Part shown: in pieces, positions 17,907 through 29,382 of the stretch
Position numbering within the stretch: position 1 is the first letter of the stretch
How the letters are laid out: every line of letters starts with the position of its first letter
NCBI RefSeq assembly: GCF_000243115.2
Contig: NZ_CP007035.1
Span: 620,001-684,000, forward strand
From: Niabella soli DSM 19437
Lineage (GTDB): Bacteria > Bacteroidota > Bacteroidia > Chitinophagales > Chitinophagaceae
Direction: 5' to 3'
Length of the DNA stretch: 64,000 bases
The notes under the pieces: generated by a model
Told to the model about the DNA's origin: nothing
The model's database searches: none
The model's input: only the letters and a program-made list of their open reading frames with translations
Translations under genes and position numbers: made by a program

Positions 17907-19841
17907 ATGGCCTACAAGAATCAACAGGAATTTATACAGGCGATAGAAGCAGCGGGGGAACTGGTGCGGGTAAAAACCTATGTGGATCCTAAGCTGGAAA
18001 TTGCGGAGATTACGGATAGAATGAGTAAAGAGCCCGGTGGGGGAAAAGCTATTCTTTTTGAAAATACGGGCTATGATTTTCCGGTATTAATGAACGCCTA
18101 TGGCAGTGAAAAACGCATGTGCCTGGCCTTGGGTGTACAGCAACTGGACGATGTGGCGCGGGATATTGAGGAACTTTTTAAATTGTTGTCTTCTCCTAAA
18201 GACGGCATTATTGATAAGCTGAAATTGTTGCCGAAGCTGGGCGCGTTTGCTTCCTGGATGCCGAAAGTAAAAAAGGGCAGAGGGGCCTGCCAGGAGGTGG
18301 TTATAACCGACGCGCCTGATATTACCAAGCTCCCTGTGATCACCTGCTGGCCGCAGGATGGAGGCCCTTTTGTAACCCTGCCCATCATCAATACAAAAGA
18401 TCCCAACACGCATATCCGTAATGTAGGCATGTACCGGATGCAGGTATTTGGCCCGCAGTTAACAGCCATGCACTGGCATAAACATAAAGTATCAGCGAAG
18501 CATTTTAATGAGTATAAAAAGCTGAATAAAAGAATGCCGGTGGCGGTGGCATTGGGTGGCGATCCGGCCTATGCTTATTCCGCAACAGCGCCCCTGCCGG
18601 AAAATGTAGATGAGTATATGCTCGCTGGTTTCCTCCGTAAAAAGAAAGTGGAATTGGTAAAATGTATTACACAGCCTGATATTGAAGTGCCTGCTGATGC
18701 GGATTTTATTATTGAAGGATATGTAGATCCGAATGACGACCTGCTTTGGGAAGGCCCCTTCGGAGACCATACCGGTTATTATTCATTGCCCGATTGGTAT
18801 CCTAAATTTCATATTACTGCCATCACTCATAAAAAGGATCCGGTTTACCCGGCAACGATTGTGGGCATCCCGCCACAGGAAGATGCCTGGCTGGGTAAGG
18901 CAACGGAACGTATTTTCCTGGCCCCGATAAAAATGACACTGGTGCCGGAGATCGAAGATATGGAAATGCCGGTGGAAGGTGTTTTCCATAACCTGGTGAA
19001 TACGAGGATCCAAAAAGATTATGCCGGCCAGGGACAAAAAGTGATGAACGCCATGTGGGGTGCGGGGCAAATGATGTTTAACAAGATACTGGTGCTGACC
19101 TCCCAGACGCGGGAAGAGAAAAAGGTCCCATTAACAGATTATAAAGCAGCGGCAAGGGAAGTGTTTAAAAACCTGAACCCCGCAACAGACGTGTATTTCA
19201 GCCAGGGGCCGATGGATGTACTCGACCACAGTTGCAGCAAGCTGGGCTTCGGCGGAAAAATGTGCATCGACGGTACCCTGAAGTTCGAGGAGGAAACAAG
19301 GGAAGGGTATCTGTATGAATTGCCGGATGACGGCACGACCCCCGTTGCTGCCATCCGGGAAGGGTTTACAGAAGTACACCAGGTGAATGATCGGTTATTC
19401 AATAACGGCATCCCCGTGCTGATTATTTCCATACGGAAGAACCGCAAAGGGCATGTAAAAGCGTTGCACGAGGCCATCGTTCAGTTGCCGGGAATGGAAC
19501 GGATAAAAATGATTTTGTATGTAGAACATACTGTAAATGCCAACGACCTGCCGCTGGCCCTTTGGCGTTTTTGCAACAACCTGGATCCCGCAAGGGACCA
19601 TTTGCTGTCCGCCACCTCCAAAGAAGCATATTTCTGCCTCGGACTCGACGGTACGATTAAAACAAAAGCATTTGATGATTTTCAGCGCGACTGGCCGAAT
19701 ATCATTGTTGCTGATGACGCCACTATAAAAAGCGTGGATGAAAAATGGAACGCACTGGGTATAGGCAAATTCATTCCATCGCCTTCCCTGAAATACAAGG
19801 ATCAGATGTATGGACAGGAGGCGGTGGCCAATGTAGAATAA
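17907..19841 (+). CDS. UbiD-family decarboxylase (menaquinone-biosynthesis-decarboxylase type)
   Basis: A 644-residue protein of the UbiD family, longer than E. coli UbiD (about 500). Family segments include the N-terminal ELVRVKTYVDPKLEIAEI, the central CWPQDGGPFVTLPI and IRNVGMYRMQ, and the loop EGPFGDHTGYYSLPDWYP, where acidic residues act with the prenylated flavin cofactor. These enzymes decarboxylate aromatic or alpha,beta-unsaturated acids in quinone synthesis or degradation. In Bacteroidota this long form is usually labelled a menaquinone biosynthesis decarboxylase, but no menaquinone or futalosine gene and no flavin prenyltransferase (UbiX) is in the window. The precise substrate is therefore not established. 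Confidence 0.85.
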   Translation: MAYKNQQEFIQAIEAAGELVRVKTYVDPKLEIAEITDRMSKEPGGGKAILFENTGYDFPVLMNAYGSEKRMCLALGVQQLDDVARDIEELFKLLSSPKDGIIDKLKLLPKLGAFASWMPKVKKGRGACQEVVITDAPDITKLPVITCWPQDGGPFVTLPIINTKDPNTHIRNVGMYRMQVFGPQLTAMHWHKHKVSAKHFNEYKKLNKRMPVAVALGGDPAYAYSATAPLPENVDEYMLAGFLRKKKVELVKCITQPDIEVPADADFIIEGYVDPNDDLLWEGPFGDHTGYYSLPDWYPKFHITAITHKKDPVYPATIVGIPPQEDAWLGKATERIFLAPIKMTLVPEIEDMEMPVEGVFHNLVNTRIQKDYAGQGQKVMNAMWGAGQMMFNKILVLTSQTREEKKVPLTDYKAAAREVFKNLNPATDVYFSQGPMDVLDHSCSKLGFGGKMCIDGTLKFEEETREGYLYELPDDGTTPVAAIREGFTEVHQVNDRLFNNGIPVLIISIRKNRKGHVKALHEAIVQLPGMERIKMILYVEHTVNANDLPLALWRFCNNLDPARDHLLSATSKEAYFCLGLDGTIKTKAFDDFQRDWPNIIVADDATIKSVDEKWNALGIGKFIPSPSLKYKDQMYGQEAVANVE

Positions 19842-19964
19842 GGGATATCAGATCACGGCTGCCCGGTAAAAACAGAAAACAGGCGTTTTCGTTATTGAAA
19901 CGCAGATTGGGTTGTGCGTAGGATCGGAGTTATGCCGAAAGCTTAAAGAAACGACATTAATTGC

Positions 19965-20558
19965 TCATTTCCCGCCGGCGCGCTCTAAAAGGGCGGTATG
20001 AACATTCAGCACTTGTTCTATCAATGAAACTCCGCCATTATTATCAATAACAAAATCACAAAGCGCCATTTTCTCGCCTTCATCCATTTGCTTGCTCATG
20101 CGCTCCCGTACCTGGGCCTCGGATAAATGGCTGCGTTCCATCGTGCGCCGGATGCGCAGCGTTTCGGCAGCGGTTACGCCAATCACATAGTCCACAAATT
20201 GATCGCTGCCACTTTCAAACAGGATGGCTGCTTCTTTAATAGAGTAGGGCGCCTTTTGTTTTTGGAACCAGGCTTCACTGTGGCGGATAGTTGCCGGATG
20301 TACAATGCTGTTGAGCAATTGGCGCCTGGTATCATCGCCAAAGATCTGCGCAGCAATATAAGCCCGGTCCAGCTCTCCTGAAACATAGGCTGCCTCCCCA
20401 AACATTTTTATTATCTGGTTGTGAATTGCTGTATCGGTATTCATCAGTTGCTTTGCGGCTGCATCTGCGTCATAAACGGGAATGCCCAGTGTTTTAAAAA
20501 GGGAGGCCACCAGTGTTTTGCCACTGCCGATACCGCCGGTTATACCTACTTTCAGCAT
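19965..20558 (-). CDS. coaE: Dephospho-CoA kinase
   Basis: A 197-residue P-loop kinase that phosphorylates the 3'-hydroxyl of dephospho-CoA in the last step of CoA synthesis. The Walker A loop GGIGSGKT is at residues 8-15, the substrate region is DADAAAKQL (30-38) and the lid contains RIRRTMERS. It is the last gene of the leftward cluster nusB-DUF1573-yajC-coaE. A 140-base gap with a hairpin separates it from yajC, so it may have its own promoter. Confidence 0.95.
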   Translation of the reverse strand: MLKVGITGGIGSGKTLVASLFKTLGIPVYDADAAAKQLMNTDTAIHNQIIKMFGEAAYVSGELDRAYIAAQIFGDDTRRQLLNSIVHPATIRHSEAWFQKQKAPYSIKEAAILFESGSDQFVDYVIGVTAAETLRIRRTMERSHLSEAQVRERMSKQMDEGEKMALCDFVIDNNGGVSLIEQVLNVHTALLERAGGK

Positions 20559-20572
20559 TTGTATTAAAGTAA

Positions 20573-20604
20573 AAACACGACAAAGATAGATTTCTGTCGT
20601 GTTT
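20573..20604 (-). terminator. Hairpin with U-run between yajC and coaE
   Basis: A 10-base perfect inverted repeat, AAACACGACA (20573-20582) and TGTCGTGTTT (20595-20604), with a 12-base loop. Read on the - strand the stem ends in GTTTTT, as in an intrinsic terminator for the nusB-yajC transcript, only about 15 bases before the coaE start. It could also attenuate coaE. Confidence 0.5.
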
Positions 20605-20698
20605 ATTGTTAAGAGTTACAGGTTACTGGTCTTACGCCTGCCTGACCGGATGGGCAGGTTTGACGTCTCACGGTTCCTATTGCCCATTCACCTCATCA

Positions 20699-21037
20699 TT
20701 ATTTCGCCGGGGCCGCGGTCCCTTTGTTCAACTGCGTGGTCCAGTCCATGCTGATCGCTGATTTTTCGATCTTAATATAGTTGCCCGGGCTTACTTCGAT
20801 ATTCAGCGTTGCATCTTCATTGATCTGACTTATTTTACCATGGATGCCCGCAATGGTTACAATTTTATCGCCCTTTTGGAGGTCTTCAATAAATTTTTTC
20901 TGATTTTTCGCCCTTTTTGCCTGCGGACGAATAAAGAACAGCCAAAATACTACGATCATTCCGATCATAAAAACCATTGTCGTCATGGAACCGAAAGGTC
21001 CGGGGGCTGCTTGTGCTTGAAGGAGTACTTGTGTCAT
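20699..21037 (-). CDS. yajC: Preprotein translocase subunit YajC
   Basis: A 112-residue small inner-membrane protein. One membrane segment (about residues 18-36, MTTMVFMIGMIVVFWLFFIRP) is followed by the family signature RPQAKRAKNQKKFIEDLQKGDKIVTIAGIHGKI. YajC binds the SecDF part of the Sec translocase. It lies 20 bases after the DUF1573 gene on the - strand, an arrangement common in Bacteroidota. Confidence 0.93.
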   Translation of the reverse strand: MTQVLLQAQAAPGPFGSMTTMVFMIGMIVVFWLFFIRPQAKRAKNQKKFIEDLQKGDKIVTIAGIHGKISQINEDATLNIEVSPGNYIKIEKSAISMDWTTQLNKGTAAPAK

Positions 21038-21057
21038 TCTGATTGTTTATACTTTAA

Positions 21058-21504
21058 TTAATTAACTACGTTTACTTTAAAATTTAAAACCGTTTCGGTA
21101 AAAGGCTTTGTATTAGCGTGAACCACCATATTCTTGGTATGTGCTCCTTCGCTCTGCCCTTCACTGTTAAACTTGGCTACTATTTTACCTTCCTTTCCGG
21201 GTAAAACAGGTGCTTCGGGTTTTTCTGCCAGGGTGCATCCGCATCCGGGCTGAACGGAAGCAATAACTAATGGCTTATCGCCCGTATTTTTTACCGTAAA
21301 AGGAATTTCAACGATCTGTCCTTTTTTTACGTTGCCAACGTCTTTAAAGGTAGAATCTGCCCAGGCTACGGTGGTGAAATTTGCAGAATCTTTTAATGCG
21401 GTTTCTTTTTGCTCGCTTGAAATTTTGTCGCCGGGCCTGCCTGAAGTGCTGTTACAGGCGACAAAAAGAGCCGCAATGATAAAAGGAAACAGTATTTTTT
21501 TCAT
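21058..21504 (-). CDS. DUF1573 lipoprotein
   Basis: A 148-residue protein with a lipoprotein signal (lipobox LFVAC, cysteine 17) and one DUF1573 Ig-like domain (about 45-146). The domain carries the family pattern FKDVGNVKKGQIVEIPFTVKNTGDKPLVI and the PGCGCT motif. These proteins are periplasmic and of unknown function. Its place between nusB and yajC is conserved in many Bacteroidota, which suggests a link to envelope biogenesis, but this is only contextual. Confidence 0.87.
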   Translation of the reverse strand: MKKILFPFIIAALFVACNSTSGRPGDKISSEQKETALKDSANFTTVAWADSTFKDVGNVKKGQIVEIPFTVKNTGDKPLVIASVQPGCGCTLAEKPEAPVLPGKEGKIVAKFNSEGQSEGAHTKNMVVHANTKPFTETVLNFKVNVVN

Positions 21505-21536
21505 GCTTGTTTATTTGAAGAAGTAAAATTACAGCA

Positions 21537-22466
21537 TCAGGCCTTTTTATAATCAGTTTTCTTAAGGCGGCCTTGTTGTACCAGTTCTTTATGAATATTA
21601 TCGAGAATACCGTTTACAAAATGCCCGCTTTGAGCCGTACTGTATTCTTTGGCAAGATCGATGTATTCATTAATGGTCACTTTTGGGGGAATCGTTTCAA
21701 AATACAGGAATTCTGCCACACCCATCTTCATGATCACCATATCCAGCAAAGCGATCCTTTCGGGATCCCAGTTTTTCAGCCGGGGGGTTATAAATTCCAG
21801 CAGGTATTCGTTTTTGTCAATTACAGTAGCCAGCAATTGTTGGGCAAACTGCAATTTATCTGCACTTATGATTTCACTGAACTTCACAGTGCCGGGTTTA
21901 TAAATATAGTTCTGTAGCAGTTGCGCCACCATTTCCCCGTCATCGTTCCAGTTGGAAAACAGCTCTTCAATATGGGCGATAAAATCTTCATTCCCCAACA
22001 TATAATCGTTCAGGATAAATTCAAAGATCTTCCGGTCTTCCTGTTTGCTTTGCTGGTTGATTGATATATAATGATGATATTCAGATGTTTTTACAAGTTG
22101 ATTATATATTTTCTTTACTAATTCTTCATCGATCTGATGCTCCGGTTTATCCTTTTTAAATTGTTCTTCCAACTGCTTGTCTTCCAGCATTTGCCAAAGC
22201 AGGTTGCTGCCGGCCAGTTTGGTATTTACATTCAGGTCGGTTGCAGAAGGGATATATTTACTGGCCTTTTTGTGCGCATCTTTTTCTGCATAGCGCGCTA
22301 CCTGGGTAAGGAAATAGATCTGGTAAACGAATAAGCTCCGGGTCTGACTAAAATGCTGGTCTAAAACTTTTGATGGGGAAGGGATCTTGCTATTTTCCGC
22401 GGACTCCGCACTCCAGGCATATAAGGTTTGCATTACCTTTACCCGTATGTTTCTTCTGCTAATCAT
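21537..22466 (-). CDS. nusB: Transcription antitermination factor NusB (long form)
   Basis: A 309-residue protein read from ATG 22466 (MISRRNIRVKVMQTLYAW). The frame is open to 22586, but the added residues do not look like NusB. Classic NusB has about 140 residues. Here the RNA-binding helical core is split between the start and residues about 180-300 (ELLEFITPRLKNWDPERIALLDMVIMKMGVAEFLYF, then VTINEYIDLAKEYSTAQSGHFVNGILD), with a charged insert between. This long form is usual in Bacteroidota. NusB binds boxA RNA with NusE/S10 and supports rRNA antitermination. It is the first gene of a leftward cluster and is divergent from groES. Confidence 0.9.
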   Translation of the reverse strand: MISRRNIRVKVMQTLYAWSAESAENSKIPSPSKVLDQHFSQTRSLFVYQIYFLTQVARYAEKDAHKKASKYIPSATDLNVNTKLAGSNLLWQMLEDKQLEEQFKKDKPEHQIDEELVKKIYNQLVKTSEYHHYISINQQSKQEDRKIFEFILNDYMLGNEDFIAHIEELFSNWNDDGEMVAQLLQNYIYKPGTVKFSEIISADKLQFAQQLLATVIDKNEYLLEFITPRLKNWDPERIALLDMVIMKMGVAEFLYFETIPPKVTINEYIDLAKEYSTAQSGHFVNGILDNIHKELVQQGRLKKTDYKKA

Positions 22467-22494
22467 TGATTGAATGAACTGTTTTTTGCGGGGG

Positions 22495-22502
22495 CGAAGA
22501 TA
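22495..22502 (-). promoter_or_regulatory. Candidate -7 element of the nusB cluster
   Basis: On the - strand these bases read TATCTTCG, one mismatch from TAnnTTTG, giving a predicted leader of about 25 bases. No clear -33 element accompanies it. Confidence 0.3.
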
Positions 22503-22703
22503 GATGATTTCCGGCGTACTATATAAAAAACAATGGGTAAATGCTATTTTGACATGCCGCGGGCCTATTTTTTTAAAAATGAGCATTAAAACTGAAAAAT
22601 TTTCACACAGAGGCTGCGTGGCATATTATTTATGCTACATTAGCCGGCCATATTAAAATACATTTTGGCACTTTAAATTAAAAAATTTAAAAACAATACG
22701 ACT

Positions 22704-22985
22704 ATGTCTAAAAAATCGACCGTTACCCCATTACACGACCGGGTAATTGTAAAACCAGCAGCAGCAGAAGAAAAAACTGCCGGCGGAATTATTATTCCTG
22801 ATACCGCTAAAGAAAAACCACAACGCGGTACTGTTGTAGCCGCAGGCCCTGGTAAAAAAGATGAACCAGTAAGCGTAAAACCCGGCGATACCGTTTTATA
22901 TGGTAAATATGCAGGAACTGAGATCCAGATCGGCGGCCAGGACCTGTTAATTATGAGAGAAAGCGATATTCTCGCAATTATTTAA
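22704..22985 (+). CDS. groS: Co-chaperonin GroES
   Basis: A 93-residue protein with the full GroES fold: [39 protein letters not shown] includes the mobile loop (about 17-32), and the end is [13 protein letters not shown]. It caps the GroEL cavity. It is followed by groL after 126 bases, in the usual order. No CIRCE element (TTAGCACTC-N9-GAGTGCTAA) is visible upstream, so heat regulation must rest on something else. Confidence 0.97.
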   Translation: MSKKSTVTPLHDRVIVKPAAAEEKTAGGIIIPDTAKEKPQRGTVVAAGPGKKDEPVSVKPGDTVLYGKYAGTEIQIGGQDLLIMRESDILAII

Positions 22986-24752
<1,767 letters not shown>

Positions 24753-24806
24753 TTCACTGAATAGTCAATGGTCAATAGTTAATCGGTTGGCCGTTCAATA
24801 AAAAGG

Positions 24807-24836
24807 TCCCGCTTCAAAAGAGGCGGGATTTTTTTT
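24807..24836 (+). terminator. Intrinsic terminator of groES-groEL
   Basis: TCCCGC (24807-24812) pairs with GCGGGA (24823-24828), extended by inner TTC/GAG pairs (one G-U) around an AAAA loop, and is followed by eight Ts. This is a textbook Rho-independent terminator 55 bases after the groEL stop. Confidence 0.85.
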
Positions 24837-25026
24837 ATGGACTGTCAGCAGTGGTGCAGGTCCCGGCAGCGGTCCCGGCTATCCGCTGTACCTCCGCTTC
24901 GCTCCGCTGCCGCTGCTATCCGGCAGCCCCTGGGCAGCAGGATAGAGCTCCCACAGACGGCGCAGACTTGCGCAGATTCATTCTTACGGCGGAATTACTT
25001 TTGAGACAGCTTCACGAATCATCCCA

Positions 25027-25090
25027 CCCCATCGGGGCGGCCGGTCGGTAGGTAACAGATAGTGTAAGAGGGCGCGGCCTGTAGGGCCGC
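25027..25090 (+). repeat. Dispersed repeat family III, copy a
   Basis: Modules in order: CCCC-at-CGGGG hairpin, CCGGTCGGTAG, an A/T and G/A spacer, and GCGGCCTGTAGGGCCGC (a hairpin). The same modules in the same order and spacing occur at 40503-40566, so this is a dispersed element of about 65 bases. Confidence 0.7.
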
Positions 25091-25158
25091 AATGCCAGGC
25101 TTAATTTATTAGCTATCGACCTGCCCAGATGGGCAATCGGTTGCGTAAGGATTTGTGC

Positions 25159-25301
25159 GCTCCGTCAGGAGCAGCCTGTTTATAGTTCTGTTGAATGACA
25201 CGGATTTTGGGCTCCGTAGGCGCCCCGTGTTTACGCGGCGTCCTACGGAGCCGATCCCTCGGGTTGCACCTATTCTATAAACACGAGGCTCCTTTGGAAC
25301 C
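25159..25301 (+). repeat. Dispersed hairpin element family II, copy a
   Basis: A composite element of 143 bases. Left hairpin GCTCC-gtca-GGAGC (25159-25172), arm TGTTTATAG (25177-25185), a central inverted repeat GGCTCCGTAGG (25210-25220) / CCTACGGAGCC (25242-25252), arm CTATAAACA (25275-25283) and an imperfect right hairpin (about 25287-25300). The second copy at 29120-29257 has the same plan but a different centre. The layout resembles REP/BIME elements mobilised by RAYT transposases; no such transposase is in the window. Confidence 0.72.
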
Positions 25302-25504
25302 GCTTCGCCACCGGCTAATAACTGCATATTTCACGAAGCTGCAGACGCAGTTGGCATTCGTGCTTGTCCGGCCCCTCCGTTCAATGCCAGCAGCGGCGTT
25401 AGGGATTTTCCCGCATCTCCGCCTTCCCGGCGAGCCATTGGTGTTCGACGCTAAAATTTTCAGTGGTTCAGTGCTTCCTGTGGCAAAAAACTCCCTGATT
25501 TTAA

Positions 25505-27187
<1,683 letters not shown>

Positions 27188-27471
27188 TGCTCAATGCATA
27201 ACGCGCAAGGCTCACGCTGCATTGGGATAAACCCCGAACAGTTTGCAGGTATCACAACTATTCAGGGGCTATACGTTCACGCCGGTTAAAAAATATCAAA
27301 AAAGCAGGAACACCGAATGTTACTGGAATAAGGCCCCTTTTACATTTCTTATTCAATATTTCTTATTCTACATTCTCCGTGGTAACCGTTCATCAAAAAA
27401 ATAATGCTAATTACCGTTAGTGTCTTTTCTTTGCAGGGGCATAGTATTGCTTTGTTAAAATTAATATCAAA

Positions 27472-28671
27472 ATGATTAAAAACTATTTTCTTGCAACAGC
27501 CCTTGCTGTTGCCTTTGCTAACTGTGGCGTTTTACATGCTCAGGATGATCTTATAAAGAAGATCAGCTCTAATAAAACTGAAGGTAAGGCGGGTTTTACC
27601 TTCACCCGCATCATTGACCTCGCAAGCACACCTATCGAAAATCAGGGCTCTTCGGGAACCTGCTGGAGCTATTCGGCTAATTCGTTCCTGGAATCGGAAA
27701 TGATCAAGGCCGGCAAAAAGCCGTTGCCTTTGGCGAAGATCTTTACGGCCAGGTGCTCTTACATGGATAAGGCTGATAATTTCGTGCGGATGAACGGCGC
27801 CGTGAGCTGGGGCGATGGAGGAGAACCGCATGATGTTATCAATATGTATGCAAAATATGGGATACTGCCTGAAGCAAATTATACCGGGCTGATAAATGGC
27901 GCTACTAAAAATAACTTCGGCGCCATGCAAAAAAGCCTCAAGGGAATGCTGGATTCCATTATTAAGAATCCCAACGGCGCGCTGGACCTTTCCTGGAAAA
28001 AGCATTTTGCCGATACGTTAGATGCTTACCTGGGTACCGTTCCGCCGATGTTTACCTATGATGGCAAACAATACACTCCCAAAAGTTTTGCCAAGGAAGT
28101 GGTAGGCTTAAACCCAGATGATTATGTTGAATTTATATCCCAGACCAATACGCCTTACTGGCAAAAAGCAATGATGATGGTGCCGGATAACTGGGCCTTT
28201 CAATGGGATTGGAATATTCCTGCAACTGCGTTCACTGAAATTATTGATAACGCGTTAAAAAAAGGCTATACCGTTGCCTGGGGCGCCGATGTTTCAGAGC
28301 CTTATTTCAGTTGGCCAAACGGGGTGGCTTTTGTTCCGGAACATCCTGAACAATATAAAAAAGGAGTAACCCTTGAACAGAAAAAAGCGCTGTTTAACGG
28401 CCCGAAGCCCGAGCCGGCGATCACACCCGAAATGCGGCAGCAAGCCCTGGAAGATCTATTGACAACCGATGATCATGGAATGCATATTGTAGGGTTGGCA
28501 AAAGATCAGAATGGCAAGGAATATTACCTGGTGAAAAATTCCTGGGGCGCCAGCAATGATTACAAAGGTTATTTGTATGTATCCAAAGCCTATGTACAAT
28601 ATAAGACCACCGGGCTGCTGGTAAATAAAAAAGGAGTGCCTAAATCGGTTGCCTCTAAAATAGCATTATAA
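27472..28671 (+). CDS. Secreted C1-family cysteine peptidase (PepC/bleomycin hydrolase-like)
   Basis: A 399-residue protein with a signal peptide (1-24, ending LHAQ). The catalytic residues are visible: Q58 and C64 in ENQGSSGTCWSYSANSF, H335 in TTDDHGMHIVGL and N356 in VKNSWGAS. This is the peptidase C1B (aminopeptidase C/bleomycin hydrolase) pattern. Cytosolic family members trim peptides; the exported Bacteroidota form presumably acts in the periplasm or at the surface. It stands alone, flanked by a 284-base spacer upstream and 711 bases of repeats downstream. Confidence 0.9.
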   Translation: MIKNYFLATALAVAFANCGVLHAQDDLIKKISSNKTEGKAGFTFTRIIDLASTPIENQGSSGTCWSYSANSFLESEMIKAGKKPLPLAKIFTARCSYMDKADNFVRMNGAVSWGDGGEPHDVINMYAKYGILPEANYTGLINGATKNNFGAMQKSLKGMLDSIIKNPNGALDLSWKKHFADTLDAYLGTVPPMFTYDGKQYTPKSFAKEVVGLNPDDYVEFISQTNTPYWQKAMMMVPDNWAFQWDWNIPATAFTEIIDNALKKGYTVAWGADVSEPYFSWPNGVAFVPEHPEQYKKGVTLEQKKALFNGPKPEPAITPEMRQQALEDLLTTDDHGMHIVGLAKDQNGKEYYLVKNSWGASNDYKGYLYVSKAYVQYKTTGLLVNKKGVPKSVASKIAL

Positions 28672-28728
28672 TATCAGCGAAAAAATAGTTCGCATCATTA
28701 GTAAAGAGACAGTGTTAAAAGTCGTCTT

Positions 28729-28990
28729 TTCGAGTTATTTATTTGCGCTGCCTGTTCGATCTGCGATCATTCAAGCCGGCAAAAACAATGAGGCGATGAC
28801 ATAATATTCTTTCGTCACCCTGACCGCAGCGGAGCGGAAGGGTCTCTCTATTCCAGGGCAGTTTGGCATCACAGGGATGCCTCGGTTCCATTGCATTGCG
28901 CTCGGCACGACGAAATGCATAATTGGTTTTCAATACATAATGTAATCTGTCATTGGCAGCTCCATCCCGAAAGCCTTCGGGATGGAGCCG
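28729..28990 (-). repeat. Dispersed repeat family I, copy a (inverted)
   Basis: About 260 bases that align, on the opposite strand, with 60451-60718 over nearly their whole length, with scattered substitutions. Shared landmarks include ttgaaaaccaatta, gagcgcaatgcaatgga, catccctgtgatgccaaact, gtgacgaaagaatattatg and cgcaaataaataactcg. This copy carries a 12-base-stem hairpin at 28960-28987 that copy b lacks. Confidence 0.85.
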
Positions 28991-29119
28991 AGAAATCTCA
29001 ACAAATATTTACTATTGATTATGAGATATCTCCTTTCGATGGCTATCGCATGCACGTCAAGCTAAGCACGACATTCAATCTGCCAGAACTGCCACTACAC
29101 CAGTATTTGAGCTATTTTT

Positions 29120-29257
29120 GCTCCGTTAGGAGCGTTGTGTTTATAGCAATCGCAATGGTATTTGTTCGGGCTGTTTACACGGTCCCGCTGAGGCGGGAGA
29201 GCCGATGCGTTGCGTAGATGATGATGAATACTATAAACACGTGGCGCTTACAGCGCC
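29120..29257 (+). repeat. Dispersed hairpin element family II, copy b
   Basis: Left hairpin GCTCC-gtta-GGAGC (29120-29133), arm GTGTTTATAG (29137-29146), central hairpin TCCCGC-tgag-GCGGGA (29183-29198), arm CTATAAACAC (29231-29240), right hairpin GGCGCT-tac-AGCGCC (29243-29257). The terminal arms are exact inverted repeats of 10 bases. It has the same plan as 25159-25301. Confidence 0.75.
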
Positions 29258-29382
29258 TGAATCGTGTTCCTTATCTTGACGCATATGCGATTGCTATTGG
29301 GGACCACTGGGCCACAGTCGATATGACGACTTTCTTTTTTTGATACAGCGGCTTTTATTTGGCCTCGCTCACCCGGGAATCC

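Larger units (their letters stand above)
28672..29382. other. Repeat-filled intergenic region
   Basis: 711 bases without a supportable gene. It contains a family I repeat (28729-28990), a family II hairpin element (29120-29257) and short unassigned stretches. The open frame at 28739-28933 on the - strand is repeat-derived, because its translation recurs, broken, at the other family I copy. Confidence 0.65.

Noticed and set aside
22605-22703. CIRCE element before groES.
   Set aside because: Searched for TTAGCACTC-N9-GAGTGCTAA and close variants; only a weak tacattttg near-promoter was found.
28739-28933. Open frame of 64 codons on the - strand (KTNYAFRRAERNAMEP...).
   Set aside because: It lies wholly inside a family I repeat, and the same frame is interrupted in the other copy at about 60580, so it is not a conserved gene.
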